Positions 35,611-45,269 of a stretch of DNA of 64,000 bases are shown here, piece after piece. The notes under the pieces are model-generated. The model worked only from the letters and a program-made list of their open reading frames with translations, did not search any database and was not told the origin of the DNA. Location of the stretch: the NCBI RefSeq assembly GCF_016887565.1, contig NZ_CP069396.1, positions 10,088,001 through 10,152,000 of the forward strand, in the 5' to 3' direction. A program made the translations under genes and the position numbers. The DNA comes from Archangium violaceum. Lineage in GTDB: Bacteria; Myxococcota; Myxococcia; Myxococcales; Myxococcaceae. Every line of letters begins with the position of its first letter. The stretch's first letter is position 1.

Positions 35611-36366
35611 ATGTTCGACTCTGTCCTTGACCGTGGGCAAGGCCCCAAGTCTCGCGTCGGCGTGGGCGCCGTCATTTCGGTCGTCCTGCACGTGGGGCTG
35701 TTCGCCGCGGCACTCTGGCTCTCCACCCGTCCTGCCAAGCAGGAGGAGAAGGAAGTGGAGGTGACGTTCAAGCAGGCCATGGCGCCGCCGATGGCGGCCG
35801 CGCCCCCGCCTCCCCCGCCGCCTCCTCCGGCCAAGAAGAAGAACTCCACCAAGAAGCCGGTGGTGAAGAAGCCGGACGTGATCGTGCAGCCCAAGGAGAT
35901 CCCCCAGGAGAAGCCGCCCGAGGTGGAGCCGGATCCGAACGCCGCGGAGGAGGAGGCCAGTGAGGAGGAGGTCGAGGGAGGCGTCGAAGGCGGTGTCGAG
36001 GGCGGTGTGATCGGCGGCGTGGTCGGTGGCGTGGTTGGCGGAGTGCTGGGCGGTCAGCTGGGCGGCACGGGAACGGACGTGCTGCCGTTCGGCGCGGGAA
36101 TGACTCGCCCCGAGAAGCTTTCTGGTCCGCAGCCTCAGTATACTCGCGAGGCTCTCGAGGCCCGCGTGCAGGGCCTGATGATCGTCAAGTGCGTCATCAC
36201 CACGGAGGGCAAGATCGAGCGGTGCCGCATCATCAAGCCCCTGCCGCACATGGAGCAGGCCGTCCTGGACGCCCTGTACGCCGCGCGCTACCAGCCCGTG
36301 ACGTTCCAGGGACGCCCGGTGCAGGTCGACTACACCTTCAACATCCGTTTGAGCCTGCCCCGCTGA
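35611..36366 (+). CDS. tonB: TonB-family energy transducer
   Basis: A 251-residue protein: a short cytoplasmic N-terminus, one membrane segment (about 17-38), a Pro-rich spacer (PPPPPPPPP and Lys-Pro/Glu-Pro), an eight-fold x-x-Gly-Gly repeat (about 121-152) and a C-terminal TonB domain (about 170-250: PQYTREALEARVQGLMIVKC, YAARYQPVTFQGRPVQVDYTF). It transmits proton-motive force from ExbB-ExbD to outer-membrane receptors. First gene of the rightward operon, with GAGGAG before its ATG. The Gly-Gly repeat stretch is unusual compared with classical TonB. Confidence 0.93.
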   Translation: MFDSVLDRGQGPKSRVGVGAVISVVLHVGLFAAALWLSTRPAKQEEKEVEVTFKQAMAPPMAAAPPPPPPPPPAKKKNSTKKPVVKKPDVIVQPKEIPQEKPPEVEPDPNAAEEEASEEEVEGGVEGGVEGGVIGGVVGGVVGGVLGGQLGGTGTDVLPFGAGMTRPEKLSGPQPQYTREALEARVQGLMIVKCVITTEGKIERCRIIKPLPHMEQAVLDALYAARYQPVTFQGRPVQVDYTFNIRLSLPR

Positions 36367-36437
36367 GGGACGGGCTCCCCGCCTAGTCGTCATTGCCGTA
36401 TTCCACCCGCGCTCGAGGAGGAGCGCTTCCCCCGACC

Positions 36438-37121
36438 ATGCAATTCACGCTTACCGATATCTGGCACCACACGGGCCTCTTCGCCCGCTGCATCATCTTC
36501 GCTCTGGCGATCATGTCCGTCGCGTCGCTGGTCGTGATGGCGGAGCGCGTCATCGTGTTCCGCAAGACCCGCAAGGACTCGCGCAACTTCGCCGCCAAGA
36601 TGGGCGCCATCCTGGCCAAGGGCGATCTGCAGCAGGCCGCCAACACCAACATGGGCAAGGAGATCGGCCACCTGGGCCGCGTCATCGGCTCGGGCCTGAC
36701 GGCGTACCGGATCAGCCCGTCCGACAAGGACGTGGCGGTGGAGTCCGTGTCGCGCGCCCTCGAGCGTCAGGCGCAGCGTGAGGTGCAGAGCCTCAAGCGC
36801 GGCCTGGGCATCCTGGCCACGGTGGGCTCCACGGCCCCGTTCGTGGGTCTGCTCGGCACCACGATGGGTATCGTGAACGCCTTCCAGCTCATGGCGCAGG
36901 CGGGCTCGGGCGGTCTGGGCACCATCTCGGCTGGTATCGCCGAGGCGCTCATCACCACCGCCTTCGGACTGCTGGTGGCCATCCCCGCCGTTATGGCCTA
37001 CAACTTCCTGTCCGGCTGGGTGGACTCGCGCGCGGTGGACATCTCCGAGTCCTCCAACGAGTTCCTGGACGTGGTGGCGCGCAACCTGGGTGGTGGCGCG
37101 CACACCCCGCAGCAGGGTTAG
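36438..37121 (+). CDS. exbB: ExbB/TolQ-family proton channel
   Basis: A 227-residue protein with three hydrophobic segments (about 15-38, 135-155 and 175-205). The conserved block GLGILATVGSTAPFVGLLGTTMGIVNAF and the third helix EALITTAFGLLVAIPAVMAYN are MotA/TolQ/ExbB signatures. It forms the proton channel with ExbD that powers TonB. It lies 71 bp after tonB and is followed by a large hairpin before the first exbD gene. Confidence 0.93.
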   Translation: MQFTLTDIWHHTGLFARCIIFALAIMSVASLVVMAERVIVFRKTRKDSRNFAAKMGAILAKGDLQQAANTNMGKEIGHLGRVIGSGLTAYRISPSDKDVAVESVSRALERQAQREVQSLKRGLGILATVGSTAPFVGLLGTTMGIVNAFQLMAQAGSGGLGTISAGIAEALITTAFGLLVAIPAVMAYNFLSGWVDSRAVDISESSNEFLDVVARNLGGGAHTPQQG

Positions 37122-37133
37122 TCCATCCGAGAA

Positions 37134-37190
37134 GCCCGCCTCCTCGTGCGTCGGGTCCCCGTGAAGACGGGGACCCCACGTGGGGCGGGC
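37134..37190 (+). terminator. Long hairpin between exbB and exbD
   Basis: A perfect 10-bp stem (GGGTCCCCGT / ACGGGGACCC) capped by the tetraloop GAAG lies at 37153-37176, extended outward by CGTG/CACG and GCCCGCC/GGCGGGC pairings. A TTTT run follows at 37197-37200. It stands inside the operon, 29 bp before the exbD start, so it could be a leaky terminator or an mRNA processing and stability signal. Confidence 0.7.
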
Positions 37191-37218
37191 ACGCTCTTTT
37201 CCTGCAACAGGTGCACGC

Positions 37219-37644
37219 ATGGGAATGTCCGTAGGTGGCTCCCAAGGGGGCCCGAAGAGCGACATCAACGTCACGCCGCTGGTGGACGTGGTGCTGGTGC
37301 TCCTCATTATCTTCATGGTCGTCACGCCCATGCTCCAGCGTGGCAAGTCCGTGAGCCTGCCCAAGGCCGCCAAGGTGGAGGACTCGGAGAAACAAGGGAA
37401 TGATCCGGATCCGGTCATCCTCTCCGTCACCACGGACAAGAAGATGTTCCTGGAGCAGGACGAGCTCGACGCGGCCGGCCTCGAGGGCAAGCTGCGCGAG
37501 ACGCTCGCCTACCTCCCCAACAAGAAGATCCTTCTCAAGGGTGACAGCGCCCTCACCGTGGGCGACGTGCGCCAGGTGATGGAGATCACCCGCAAGGCCA
37601 AGGCCAAGAAGATCTTCCTCGGCGTCGAGGAGCTGAAGAAATAG
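37219..37644 (+). CDS. exbD: ExbD/TolR-family protein, first copy
   Basis: A 141-residue protein with a short N-terminus, one membrane helix NVTPLVDVVLVLLIIFMVV that carries the essential proton-path Asp23, and a periplasmic domain (about 45-141) ending KKIFLGVEELKK. It partners ExbB in the TonB motor. The ATG before Gly-Met-Ser has AGGTG upstream. Its stop is 2 bp before the second exbD copy. Confidence 0.93.
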   Translation: MGMSVGGSQGGPKSDINVTPLVDVVLVLLIIFMVVTPMLQRGKSVSLPKAAKVEDSEKQGNDPDPVILSVTTDKKMFLEQDELDAAGLEGKLRETLAYLPNKKILLKGDSALTVGDVRQVMEITRKAKAKKIFLGVEELKK

Positions 37645-37646
37645 CC

Positions 37647-38141
37647 ATGGCCAAGACGCGCAAGTGGGTCAAGCCCGCGACCCCACCCAACTCGGAGATC
37701 AACGTCACGCCGCTGGTGGACGTGGTGCTGGTGCTCCTCATCATCTTCATGGTCGTCACGCCGCTCCTCGAGAAGGACATCGAGGTGCGCATTCCGGAGA
37801 CGGAAGACGTGCCCGTGGAGCAGATGCCCCAGGACAACAACCAGCTCATCGTCAAGCTGGACGCCAACGGCACCTACTCCATCAACACGGATCCGGTCAC
37901 CCCGGAGGAGTACGTCAACAAGCTCAAGCGCATGCTGGCCGCCAAGACGAAGGAGGACCGCATCGTCTTCTTCGTGGCGGACGACAAGGCGAACTACGGC
38001 AAGCTGGTGGCCGCTTTCGACGGCGCCAAGCAGGCCGGCGCCTTCGTGCTGGGCATGGCCACCGAGGACATCCCGGCGGCTCCGGCGGGTGACCCGGGCG
38101 CCGCTCCGGCGGGCGATCCCGCGCCCGCTCCGGCTCCTTAG
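37647..38141 (+). CDS. exbD: ExbD/TolR-family protein, second copy
   Basis: A 164-residue ExbD/TolR protein. The membrane helix is identical to that of the preceding gene over 22 residues (NVTPLVDVVLVLLIIFMVVTP, Asp25), while the periplasmic domain differs (PVEQMPQDNNQLIVKLDANG) and the C-terminus has an extra Ala/Pro/Gly-Asp repeat tail. Two ExbD proteins after one ExbB suggest a mixed motor or a second regulatory subunit, as known for TonB systems with ExbD1/ExbD2. Last gene of the tonB operon. Confidence 0.92.
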   Translation: MAKTRKWVKPATPPNSEINVTPLVDVVLVLLIIFMVVTPLLEKDIEVRIPETEDVPVEQMPQDNNQLIVKLDANGTYSINTDPVTPEEYVNKLKRMLAAKTKEDRIVFFVADDKANYGKLVAAFDGAKQAGAFVLGMATEDIPAAPAGDPGAAPAGDPAPAPAP

Positions 38142-38192
38142 TCTCAGCGTGATTCACAACCAGGGGCTCGTCGGCTAGAGTGTAAAATTCTC

Positions 38193-38816
38193 ATGGCCGA
38201 CGAGCTCCTCGTCTTCGAGCAGACCATCGAAGCAGTCTTCGTACGCGCGCTGCACGGGCGCCTCCCGCCCGGGTGCAAGGTGCGCCTGCGCCAGGCGGGG
38301 TTGGATCTCGACCAGAAGCTCCGCCCCGCCTACCCCTTCGACTCGTGGATGGCGTTCCTCCGCATCACGGCGGAGGAGCTCTACCCGGGCGAACCGCTGG
38401 ATGAGGGTGCCTTCAAGATTGGCGAGGCCTGCATCGACGGCTTCCGCGAGACGATGCTCGGCCGGGCCGTGCTCTCGCTGCTGCGCGTGCTGGGCCCCAA
38501 GCGGGCGCTGATGCGAGCCACGCAGAACTTCCGGGCGGGCAACAACTACACCGAGTCACGCCTCAAGGAGCTGGGCCCGCGCCAGTTCGAGCTGTGGATG
38601 AACGAGGTCGGCTCGCTGCCCACGTTCACCGCGGGCATCATCCACGCGGGCCTGCGGACGGCCGGCGCGGAGAGCATCCGCGTCGACCTGTCCGGCTACA
38701 ACGGTCACGCCTGCACCTACTGCATCAGCTGGAGCGAGGCCTCCGTCTCCTCGGGCGTGGCCGGCAGGGGCGACTCCAAGGCCGCCACCAGGTCCGGGTC
38801 CATCAGCTCCCTGTAG
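38193..38816 (+). CDS. DUF2378/TIGR02265 family protein (Myxococcus paralogous family)
   Basis: A 207-residue protein. The sequence FEQTIEAVFVRALHGRLPPG, KIGEACIDGFRETMLGRAVL, LRVLGPKRALMRATQNFRAGNNYTE and the C-terminal SGYNGHACTYCISW fit TIGR02265, a lineage-specific family with many copies in Myxococcus and unknown function. Residues after ISW (about 27, Ser/Gly/Ala-rich) are probably read-through into the 3' end of the converging gene, since family members normally end near this point. It lies 51 bp after the tonB operon, possibly transcribed with it. Confidence 0.78.
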   Translation: MADELLVFEQTIEAVFVRALHGRLPPGCKVRLRQAGLDLDQKLRPAYPFDSWMAFLRITAEELYPGEPLDEGAFKIGEACIDGFRETMLGRAVLSLLRVLGPKRALMRATQNFRAGNNYTESRLKELGPRQFELWMNEVGSLPTFTAGIIHAGLRTAGAESIRVDLSGYNGHACTYCISWSEASVSSGVAGRGDSKAATRSGSISSL

Positions 38817-39376
38817 ATGAACTCGGCGATGAGCCCCGTCACCATCCAGATGGGCAGGATGTAGAGCGACGTCATCTCCCAGAGGATGGCGCCGCTGTCC
38901 GCGTAGTACCAGATGCGGTAGCCCGTCAGCTTCTCCAGGAAGACCCCGCTGAGGCCCTCGAAGACGAGGATGGCGAGGCCGTAGAGCACCGCGCGCAGCA
39001 GCGTGGGCTGGCGGAAGGTGCGACGGTAGATGGCCTCGATGAAGTAGAAGCAGGCCACGCCGTAGATGAGGAACATCCACAGCGAACACTGGCCGTACGC
39101 CGTGACGACGGGCGTGTCCCAGATGTCGTTGAGGCCCAGCCGGTCATCCACCCGCCACTGGAAGCGGAAGAGCATCTCGAGCAGCGGTACGTGCCGGGCG
39201 ATGCGGACCAGGTTGTAGAAGAAGATCTCCGACGACAGGCCCACCATTCCGTAGAGGCAGAAGCGGAAGATGGCGAACGTCAGCTTGAGCCGGGCATTGC
39301 GCTTCAGGTCTGCGCGGCGGACGTGAACGGAGCGGGAAGAGCTATCCGAGGTCGGGGCCGAGGCGGTGTGTTCCAT
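38717..39376 (-). CDS. Integral membrane protein, putative ABC-type permease-like (PF06541-like)
   Basis: A 219-residue protein with a polar N-terminus and about six hydrophobic segments. The stretch FEGLSGVFLEKLTGYRIWYY and the following helices resemble family PF06541 (putative ABC transporter type IV permease), whose function is unproven. The start is the ATG before Glu-His-Thr. Its last 100 bp overlap the 3' end of the DUF2378 gene on the opposite strand. No ATP-binding gene is adjacent, so a transport role is not supported by context. Confidence 0.6.
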   Translation of the reverse strand: MEHTASAPTSDSSSRSVHVRRADLKRNARLKLTFAIFRFCLYGMVGLSSEIFFYNLVRIARHVPLLEMLFRFQWRVDDRLGLNDIWDTPVVTAYGQCSLWMFLIYGVACFYFIEAIYRRTFRQPTLLRAVLYGLAILVFEGLSGVFLEKLTGYRIWYYADSGAILWEMTSLYILPIWMVTGLIAEFIYRELMDPDLVAALESPLPATPEETEASLQLMQ

Positions 39377-39576
39377 GGCACACCAGAGTACCTGAATTCC
39401 ACGCTGGCTGTCCCCTTCCCTTCCTACGGTACGAGCGCTGCTCCCGGGATAGAGCCGCTCCGCCCCCTGGGACGTGCCATCCGAGGCCGAGGACGCACCG
39501 ACGAGAGGTTCTCCTCGGAGAAGGGCCCGGTACGCGCATTGCTCTCGCGTGGCGAGGACCATTTGGAGGGCGGGAC

Positions 39577-41211
39577 ATGCTGGCGCGGGTGCGGTCGGGG
39601 GCGTTGATGGGCATCGACGCGGTGGTGGTGGAGTGCGAGGTGGATATGGCCCTCGGGTTGCCCTACTTCAACGTGGTCGGGCTCCCGGAGGGGGCGGTGC
39701 GCGAGTCCAAGGTGCGCGTCGTCTCCGCGCTGAAGAACTGCGGCTTCGAGCTGCCCTCGAAGCGGATCACCGTGAACCTGGCCCCGGCGGACATCCGCAA
39801 GGAAGGGGCGGCCTTCGAGCTGCCCATCGCGCTGGGGGTGCTGGCGGCGGCGAAGCTGATGGAGGAGGAGCCCCTGTCGCGCTACCTCTTTGGCGGCGAG
39901 CTGGCGCTGGACGGGTGGGTGAAGCCCATCAAGGGCGTGCTGCCGCTGGCCGTGGCGGCGCGTGACGGGGGCTACGAGGGGGTGATGGTGCCGGCGGCGA
40001 ACGCGGCCGAGGCCTCGCTGGTGGAGGGCATCCAGGTGCTGTCCGTCCAGCACCTGCGCGAGGCGGTGGACCACCTCACCGGGGAGAAGCCCCTGACCCC
40101 CTTCCTGCGCGAGAACGGCTCCCCCACCCTCCTCCGCAGGCGCCAGGCCCCGCTCGACATGTCCGACGTCCGGGGCCAGGGGGACATCAAGACGGCCCTG
40201 GAGCTGGCCGCCGCTGGAGGCCACAACGTGATGCTCTGCGGCCCTCCGGGCTCGGGCAAGACGATGCTGGCCCGACGGCTGCCCGGAATCCTCCCCGCCA
40301 TGACGTTCGAGGAGGCGCTGGAGGTGACGAAGATCTACTCCGTGCTCGGCCTGCTCGGAGAGGACCAGGCGCTGATGCGCGAGCGGCCCTTCCGCGCCCC
40401 CCACCACACCATCTCCGACGCGGGGCTGGTGGGCGGGGGTCCGGCCACAAGGCCCGGAGAGCTTTCCCTGGCGCACCATGGCGTGCTCTTCCTCGATGAG
40501 CTGCCCGAGTTCCGAAAGAACGTGCTGGAGGTGCTGCGCCAGCCGCTGGAGGAGGGCTCCATCCACCTGGCACGAGCCACCCAGCACGTCACCTATCCCT
40601 GCCGGGTGATGATGGTGGCGGCGATGAACCCCTGCCCGTGCGGCTACTTCAACGTCCCCGGGCGGAGATGCAAGTGCCTGGAGCACCGGGTCTTCGACTA
40701 TCACTCGCGGGTAAGCGGTCCCCTGCTGGACCGCATCGACATCACCCTGCAGACGCGCCCGGTGGAGTACCACCACATCTCACGCAACGGCGAAGAGGAG
40801 CCCCCGAGCACCTACTACCGGGAACGCGTGGAGGCCGCCCGCGAGCGCCAGCGGTTCCGCTTCCGCGACGAGCCAGGAGTGTACTGCAACGCGCAGATGC
40901 CGGTGCGGCTGGTGCACCGCTACTGCAAGCTGTCCCTGCTCGCCGAGAAGAAGCTCCAGGTGGCCATGCAGAGCTTCGGCCTGTCCGCACGCGCCCACGA
41001 CCGCATCCTCAAGCTGGCGCTGTCCCGGGCGGACCTCGAAGGGCACGACCGCATCGAGGACGCGGACATGCACCTCGCCATCGGCTGCCGGCAGATCGAC
41101 CGGCGGGACTGGATGCACGCCAACATCCATGGAGGCACGCCTCCCCCACGGGATGTCTTCAGCCAAGTGCGGCGTCCCGCGGGGGACTTCCGGTCCCCGG
41201 AGGACTCTTGA
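39577..41211 (+). CDS. comM: YifB/ComM-family AAA ATPase
   Basis: A 544-residue protein of usual ComM length. The N-terminal Lon-like domain (about 1-170) starts MLARVRSGALMGIDAVVVE. The AAA/magnesium-chelatase domain has Walker A GPPGSGKTMLARR (about residues 222-234), Walker B LFLDELPEF and MNPCPCGY, and the C-terminal helicase-like cap ends around AIGCRQIDRRDW. In Vibrio, ComM is a hexameric helicase that extends DNA branch migration during natural transformation. GGAGGG precedes the ATG. The 3' end overlaps the 3' end of the NADH dehydrogenase gene by 53 bp. Confidence 0.93.
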   Translation: MLARVRSGALMGIDAVVVECEVDMALGLPYFNVVGLPEGAVRESKVRVVSALKNCGFELPSKRITVNLAPADIRKEGAAFELPIALGVLAAAKLMEEEPLSRYLFGGELALDGWVKPIKGVLPLAVAARDGGYEGVMVPAANAAEASLVEGIQVLSVQHLREAVDHLTGEKPLTPFLRENGSPTLLRRRQAPLDMSDVRGQGDIKTALELAAAGGHNVMLCGPPGSGKTMLARRLPGILPAMTFEEALEVTKIYSVLGLLGEDQALMRERPFRAPHHTISDAGLVGGGPATRPGELSLAHHGVLFLDELPEFRKNVLEVLRQPLEEGSIHLARATQHVTYPCRVMMVAAMNPCPCGYFNVPGRRCKCLEHRVFDYHSRVSGPLLDRIDITLQTRPVEYHHISRNGEEEPPSTYYRERVEAARERQRFRFRDEPGVYCNAQMPVRLVHRYCKLSLLAEKKLQVAMQSFGLSARAHDRILKLALSRADLEGHDRIEDADMHLAIGCRQIDRRDWMHANIHGGTPPPRDVFSQVRRPAGDFRSPEDS

Positions 41212-42499
41212 GCGTGCCCTCCCCCACCCTCACGGGCCGCACCAGCTCGGGCAACGGGCCGGTGATGAGACGGGCCGAGCGCTTGAAGGCGACGTACGAG
41301 TAGGCCCAGTCGAGGAGCACGGCCAGCTTGCTGCGGAATCCGATGAGGAAGAGGATGTGGATGCCAAGCCACGCCATCCACGCGGAGAAGCCCGAGGACT
41401 CGAAGCGCTGGAAGGCCACCCCCACCGCCTTGCCGCGCCCGATGACGGCGTAGGTGCCCCGGTCCCAGTAACGGAAGGGCTCCATCGGCTTGCCCTCCAG
41501 GATGCGGCGGATGTTGCGCGCGGCGTGCTTGCCCTGCTGGATGGCCGCGGGCGCCACTCCGGGGATGGGGTTGCCATCCTGGACGAAGTGCGCCAGGTCC
41601 CCGATGACGAAGACATCCTGACGGCCAGGGACGGTGAGCTCGGGTGATACGTGGACGCGGCCCGCCCGGTCCAGCGGCACGCCCAGCGAGCGCGCCACCG
41701 GAGAGGCGGCCACCCCAGCGGCCCAGATGGTGCTCCACGCCGGGATGCGCTCCTCGCCGATGTACACCCCCGTCTCGTCGATCCGGGTGACTCGCGTGTT
41801 CGTGCGAACCTCCACCCCCAGCTTCTCCAACGCGCGGCGAGCCTTCTCCGAGAGGTCCTCCGAGTAGACGGGCAGCACGCGCGTCTGGCCCTCCAGCAGG
41901 AGGATGCGGGCCTGCGAGGGATCGATGTTGTGGAAGTCCTTCGCCAGCGAGTGGCGGGAGATCTCCGCGAGTGCGCCGGCCATCTCCACGCCCGTGGGCC
42001 CCGCGCCGATGATGACGAAGGTGAGCAGCTCGCGACGGCGGACCGGATCCGGCTCGCGCTCGGCCATCTCGAAGGCCAGGAGCACCCGGCGGCGGATCTC
42101 CAGCGCGTCGTCGATCGTCTTCAATCCCAGGGCGTACTTCGCCCACTCGTCATGGCCGAAGTAGGAGTGCGTCGCCCCGGTGGCGATGACGAGGTAGTCG
42201 TAGGACAGCTCGCCGTCGGCCAGCAGCACGCGCTTGTTGGCCACGTCCACGCCCGTCGCCTCGGCGAGCAGGACCGTCGACTCCCGGCTCAACAGGCCGC
42301 GGATCGGCGAGGCGATCTCCCCCGGGCTGAGGGTGGCCGTGGCCACCTGATACAGCAGGGGTTGGAACAGATGATGGTTCTGCCGGTCCACCACGGTGAC
42401 CCGCACCGGAGCGTTCCGCAGTGCACGCGCCGCATACAGGCCGCCAAAACCACCACCCAGGATGACCACATGGGGAAGCTTGTCGCGTAGGCCCGTCAT
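41159..42499 (-). CDS. ndh: Type II NADH:quinone oxidoreductase
   Basis: A 446-residue FAD enzyme. The first dinucleotide fold GGGFGGLYAARAL (FAD), the later VIIGAGPTGVEMAGAL (NADH) and the C-terminal FAD/quinone region VFVIGDLAHF are in place. A hydrophobic segment near the C-terminus (AWLGIHILFLIGFRSKLAVLL) anchors it to the membrane. It passes electrons from NADH to quinone without pumping protons. The start is the ATG before Thr-Gly-Leu-Arg, close to the divergent plsC start (about 100 bp apart). Confidence 0.93.
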   Translation of the reverse strand: MTGLRDKLPHVVILGGGFGGLYAARALRNAPVRVTVVDRQNHHLFQPLLYQVATATLSPGEIASPIRGLLSRESTVLLAEATGVDVANKRVLLADGELSYDYLVIATGATHSYFGHDEWAKYALGLKTIDDALEIRRRVLLAFEMAEREPDPVRRRELLTFVIIGAGPTGVEMAGALAEISRHSLAKDFHNIDPSQARILLLEGQTRVLPVYSEDLSEKARRALEKLGVEVRTNTRVTRIDETGVYIGEERIPAWSTIWAAGVAASPVARSLGVPLDRAGRVHVSPELTVPGRQDVFVIGDLAHFVQDGNPIPGVAPAAIQQGKHAARNIRRILEGKPMEPFRYWDRGTYAVIGRGKAVGVAFQRFESSGFSAWMAWLGIHILFLIGFRSKLAVLLDWAYSYVAFKRSARLITGPLPELVRPVRVGEGTLKSPPGTGSPPRDAALG

Positions 42500-42599
42500 G
42501 TTCAGGAAATTCCTCCCGGCGGACTCGAATTCAAGGCAATCGACGCCCCCGCGTCTACCCCGTACCCGGCGGCGATGGAGCGAGCTAGAAGGCCGGGTG

Positions 42600-43400
42600 A
42601 TGAAGCTCCTGTCCCCCCTCATCGCACTCTTCCAGGCCGTCTTCCTCATCCTGTGGCTGGTGTTCTGGATTACCGTGTCCGGGCTGGCGGCGATCCTCAC
42701 GCTCAACGGGGAGCTGCCGCTGGTGATGGCGCGGCGCTTCTGGGCATCCATGCACTGGCACATCACCGGCTCGCCCCTGCTCGTGGAGCCGCTGCCGGAC
42801 GTCGACTGGAGCAAGCCCCACATCTTCCTGATGAATCACCAGTCCGCCTTCGACATCCCCGTGGCGTTCGCGGTGATTCCGGTGAACATCCGCTTCATCG
42901 CCAAGCACGTGCTCAAGTGGATTCCCTTCCTGGGCTGGTACATGGTGGGAACGGGGATGATCTTCCTCAACCGCTCCAACCGGCGCGAGGCCATGCGCAG
43001 TCTGAAGCTCGCGGGTGAGCGCATCCGCGCCGGCTCCAACATCCTCGCCTTCCCCGAGGGGACGCGCTCGAAGGACGGGCGCATCCTCCCCTTCAAGAAG
43101 GGCTCCTTCGTGCTCGCCGTGGAGGCCGGGGTGCCCATCATCCCGATGGCCATCGAGGGCACGCGCGGGATGCTCCCGAAAGGCAGCATCCGACTGAGGC
43201 GCCACACCATCCGGGTGAAGGTGGGCCAGCCCATCTCCACCGCGGGCATCAAGGGCCCCGCGCGCGAGGCCCTCATGAACCAGGTGCGTGACGTCATCAT
43301 CCAGCTCCACCGGGACATCGGCGGTGAGGGAGGCGTGCCGCAGGAGTCCCTCGCCTCGGGGAACGACAAGAACGTCGACCTCGCGGACCGCCCGATCTGA
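42600..43400 (+). CDS. plsC: 1-acyl-sn-glycerol-3-phosphate acyltransferase
   Basis: A 266-residue protein with an N-terminal membrane segment (about 5-35). The acyltransferase motifs are present: NHQSAFD (His-x4-Asp), [18 protein letters not shown] and [11 protein letters not shown]. It makes phosphatidic acid from lysophosphatidic acid, following PlsY (also in this window at 26 kb). The start is the ATG at 42600; an in-frame GTG overlaps it one codon upstream. A palindromic repeat follows 9 bp after its stop. Confidence 0.93.
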   Translation: MKLLSPLIALFQAVFLILWLVFWITVSGLAAILTLNGELPLVMARRFWASMHWHITGSPLLVEPLPDVDWSKPHIFLMNHQSAFDIPVAFAVIPVNIRFIAKHVLKWIPFLGWYMVGTGMIFLNRSNRREAMRSLKLAGERIRAGSNILAFPEGTRSKDGRILPFKKGSFVLAVEAGVPIIPMAIEGTRGMLPKGSIRLRRHTIRVKVGQPISTAGIKGPAREALMNQVRDVIIQLHRDIGGEGGVPQESLASGNDKNVDLADRPI

Positions 43401-43408
43401 GCCCCACT

Positions 43409-43443
43409 CCCCTCTCCCTCTGGGAGAGGGACGGGGTGAGGGT
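43409..43443. repeat. REP-like palindromic element
   Basis: CCCCTCTCCC-TCTGGGAGAGGG plus ACGGGGTGAGGGT, the same element as at 28405 and 50153. It lies 9 bp after plsC and about 200 bp before recA. The rest of the 247-bp leader of recA shows no SOS box (CTGT-N8-ACAG) and no clear promoter by eye. Confidence 0.85.
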
Positions 43444-43647
43444 ACCCGTCACCGTCCTCCTCCCGTGAACACCCCGCGCCCTCCGCTCCACCGCGCGGGA
43501 CCCTTCACGCGGAACGAGACGCCTCCGTGCCGCGAGCCCCGAGTGAAACGCGAGCGGCACGGCCATTGCTCAAGCTCCTCGCGGCGCGCCCGGGCCACTC
43601 CGGTACCGAGGCGCGGCCCCACTCATGAAGGGCGGCGAGGAGCGACG

Positions 43648-44690
<1,043 letters not shown>

Positions 44691-44694
<4 letters not shown>

Positions 44695-45218
44695 GCGCCG
44701 AGCGCGTCGAGCGACACCGCGGGCACCGGGAGGCGGCGCTGGCCCGCGCGCAGGTACAGGTGGCCGCCCTCGTCCTGCTCCAGCAGCTCGCCGAGCTGGT
44801 ACTGGGCGTCCCGGGAGAAGCGCGCCTTGCCCCGGCCGCCCTTCACCCCACACGTGAGGACGCCATCGGGACCCACGGCGAGGGAGGCCGGCTCGAGCGC
44901 CTCGGCGGTGCGATCGCTCAGGCGCACGGACACCCGCTCGTCCGGGGTGACGTCCACGGTACGCACCTCGTAGGCGGCGTCCTCCACCTGGACGTAGCAC
45001 CAGTCCTTGCCAATCTGGAGCTGGTAGCGGCCCTCGTCATCGAGGACGAGCGACGTGTTGAAGAGCTCGATGATGCGCGGGTGCTCGATGGGCTCGTCGT
45101 CGTGCCACCAGCGCAGCCGGGCATCGAGGCGGATGCCGCTGTCCTCGCGGGTGTGCCAGCGCTTGCCGAAGGGCGGAGGGCCCGAGGGCGGTGTGGGTCC
45201 TGAAGGCGGTTGTGTCAC
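44691..45218 (-). CDS. DUF1285-like protein
   Basis: A 175-residue protein with a Pro-rich N-terminus and a beta-rich core. The motif pattern [26 protein letters not shown], then [13 protein letters not shown] and [10 protein letters not shown] matches the DUF1285 family (two beta-barrel-like halves), whose function is unknown. The only good start is a GTG at 45218. Its stop codon shares CTAG with the recA stop. Family assignment is by eye. Confidence 0.65.
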
Positions 45219-45269
45219 GCGTGTTATCTGCTCGCCCGAGGGCGGCCGGTCAAGCCGACACGCCCGGCG

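Noticed and set aside
38717-38816. A frameshift at the end of the DUF2378 gene
   Set aside because: The frame is intact up to the family-like C-terminus; the extra ~27 residues are explained by overlap with the converging gene.
43444-43647. An SOS box or clear sigma-70 promoter before recA
   Set aside because: No CTGT-N8-ACAG palindrome or good -35/-10 pair was found by eye.
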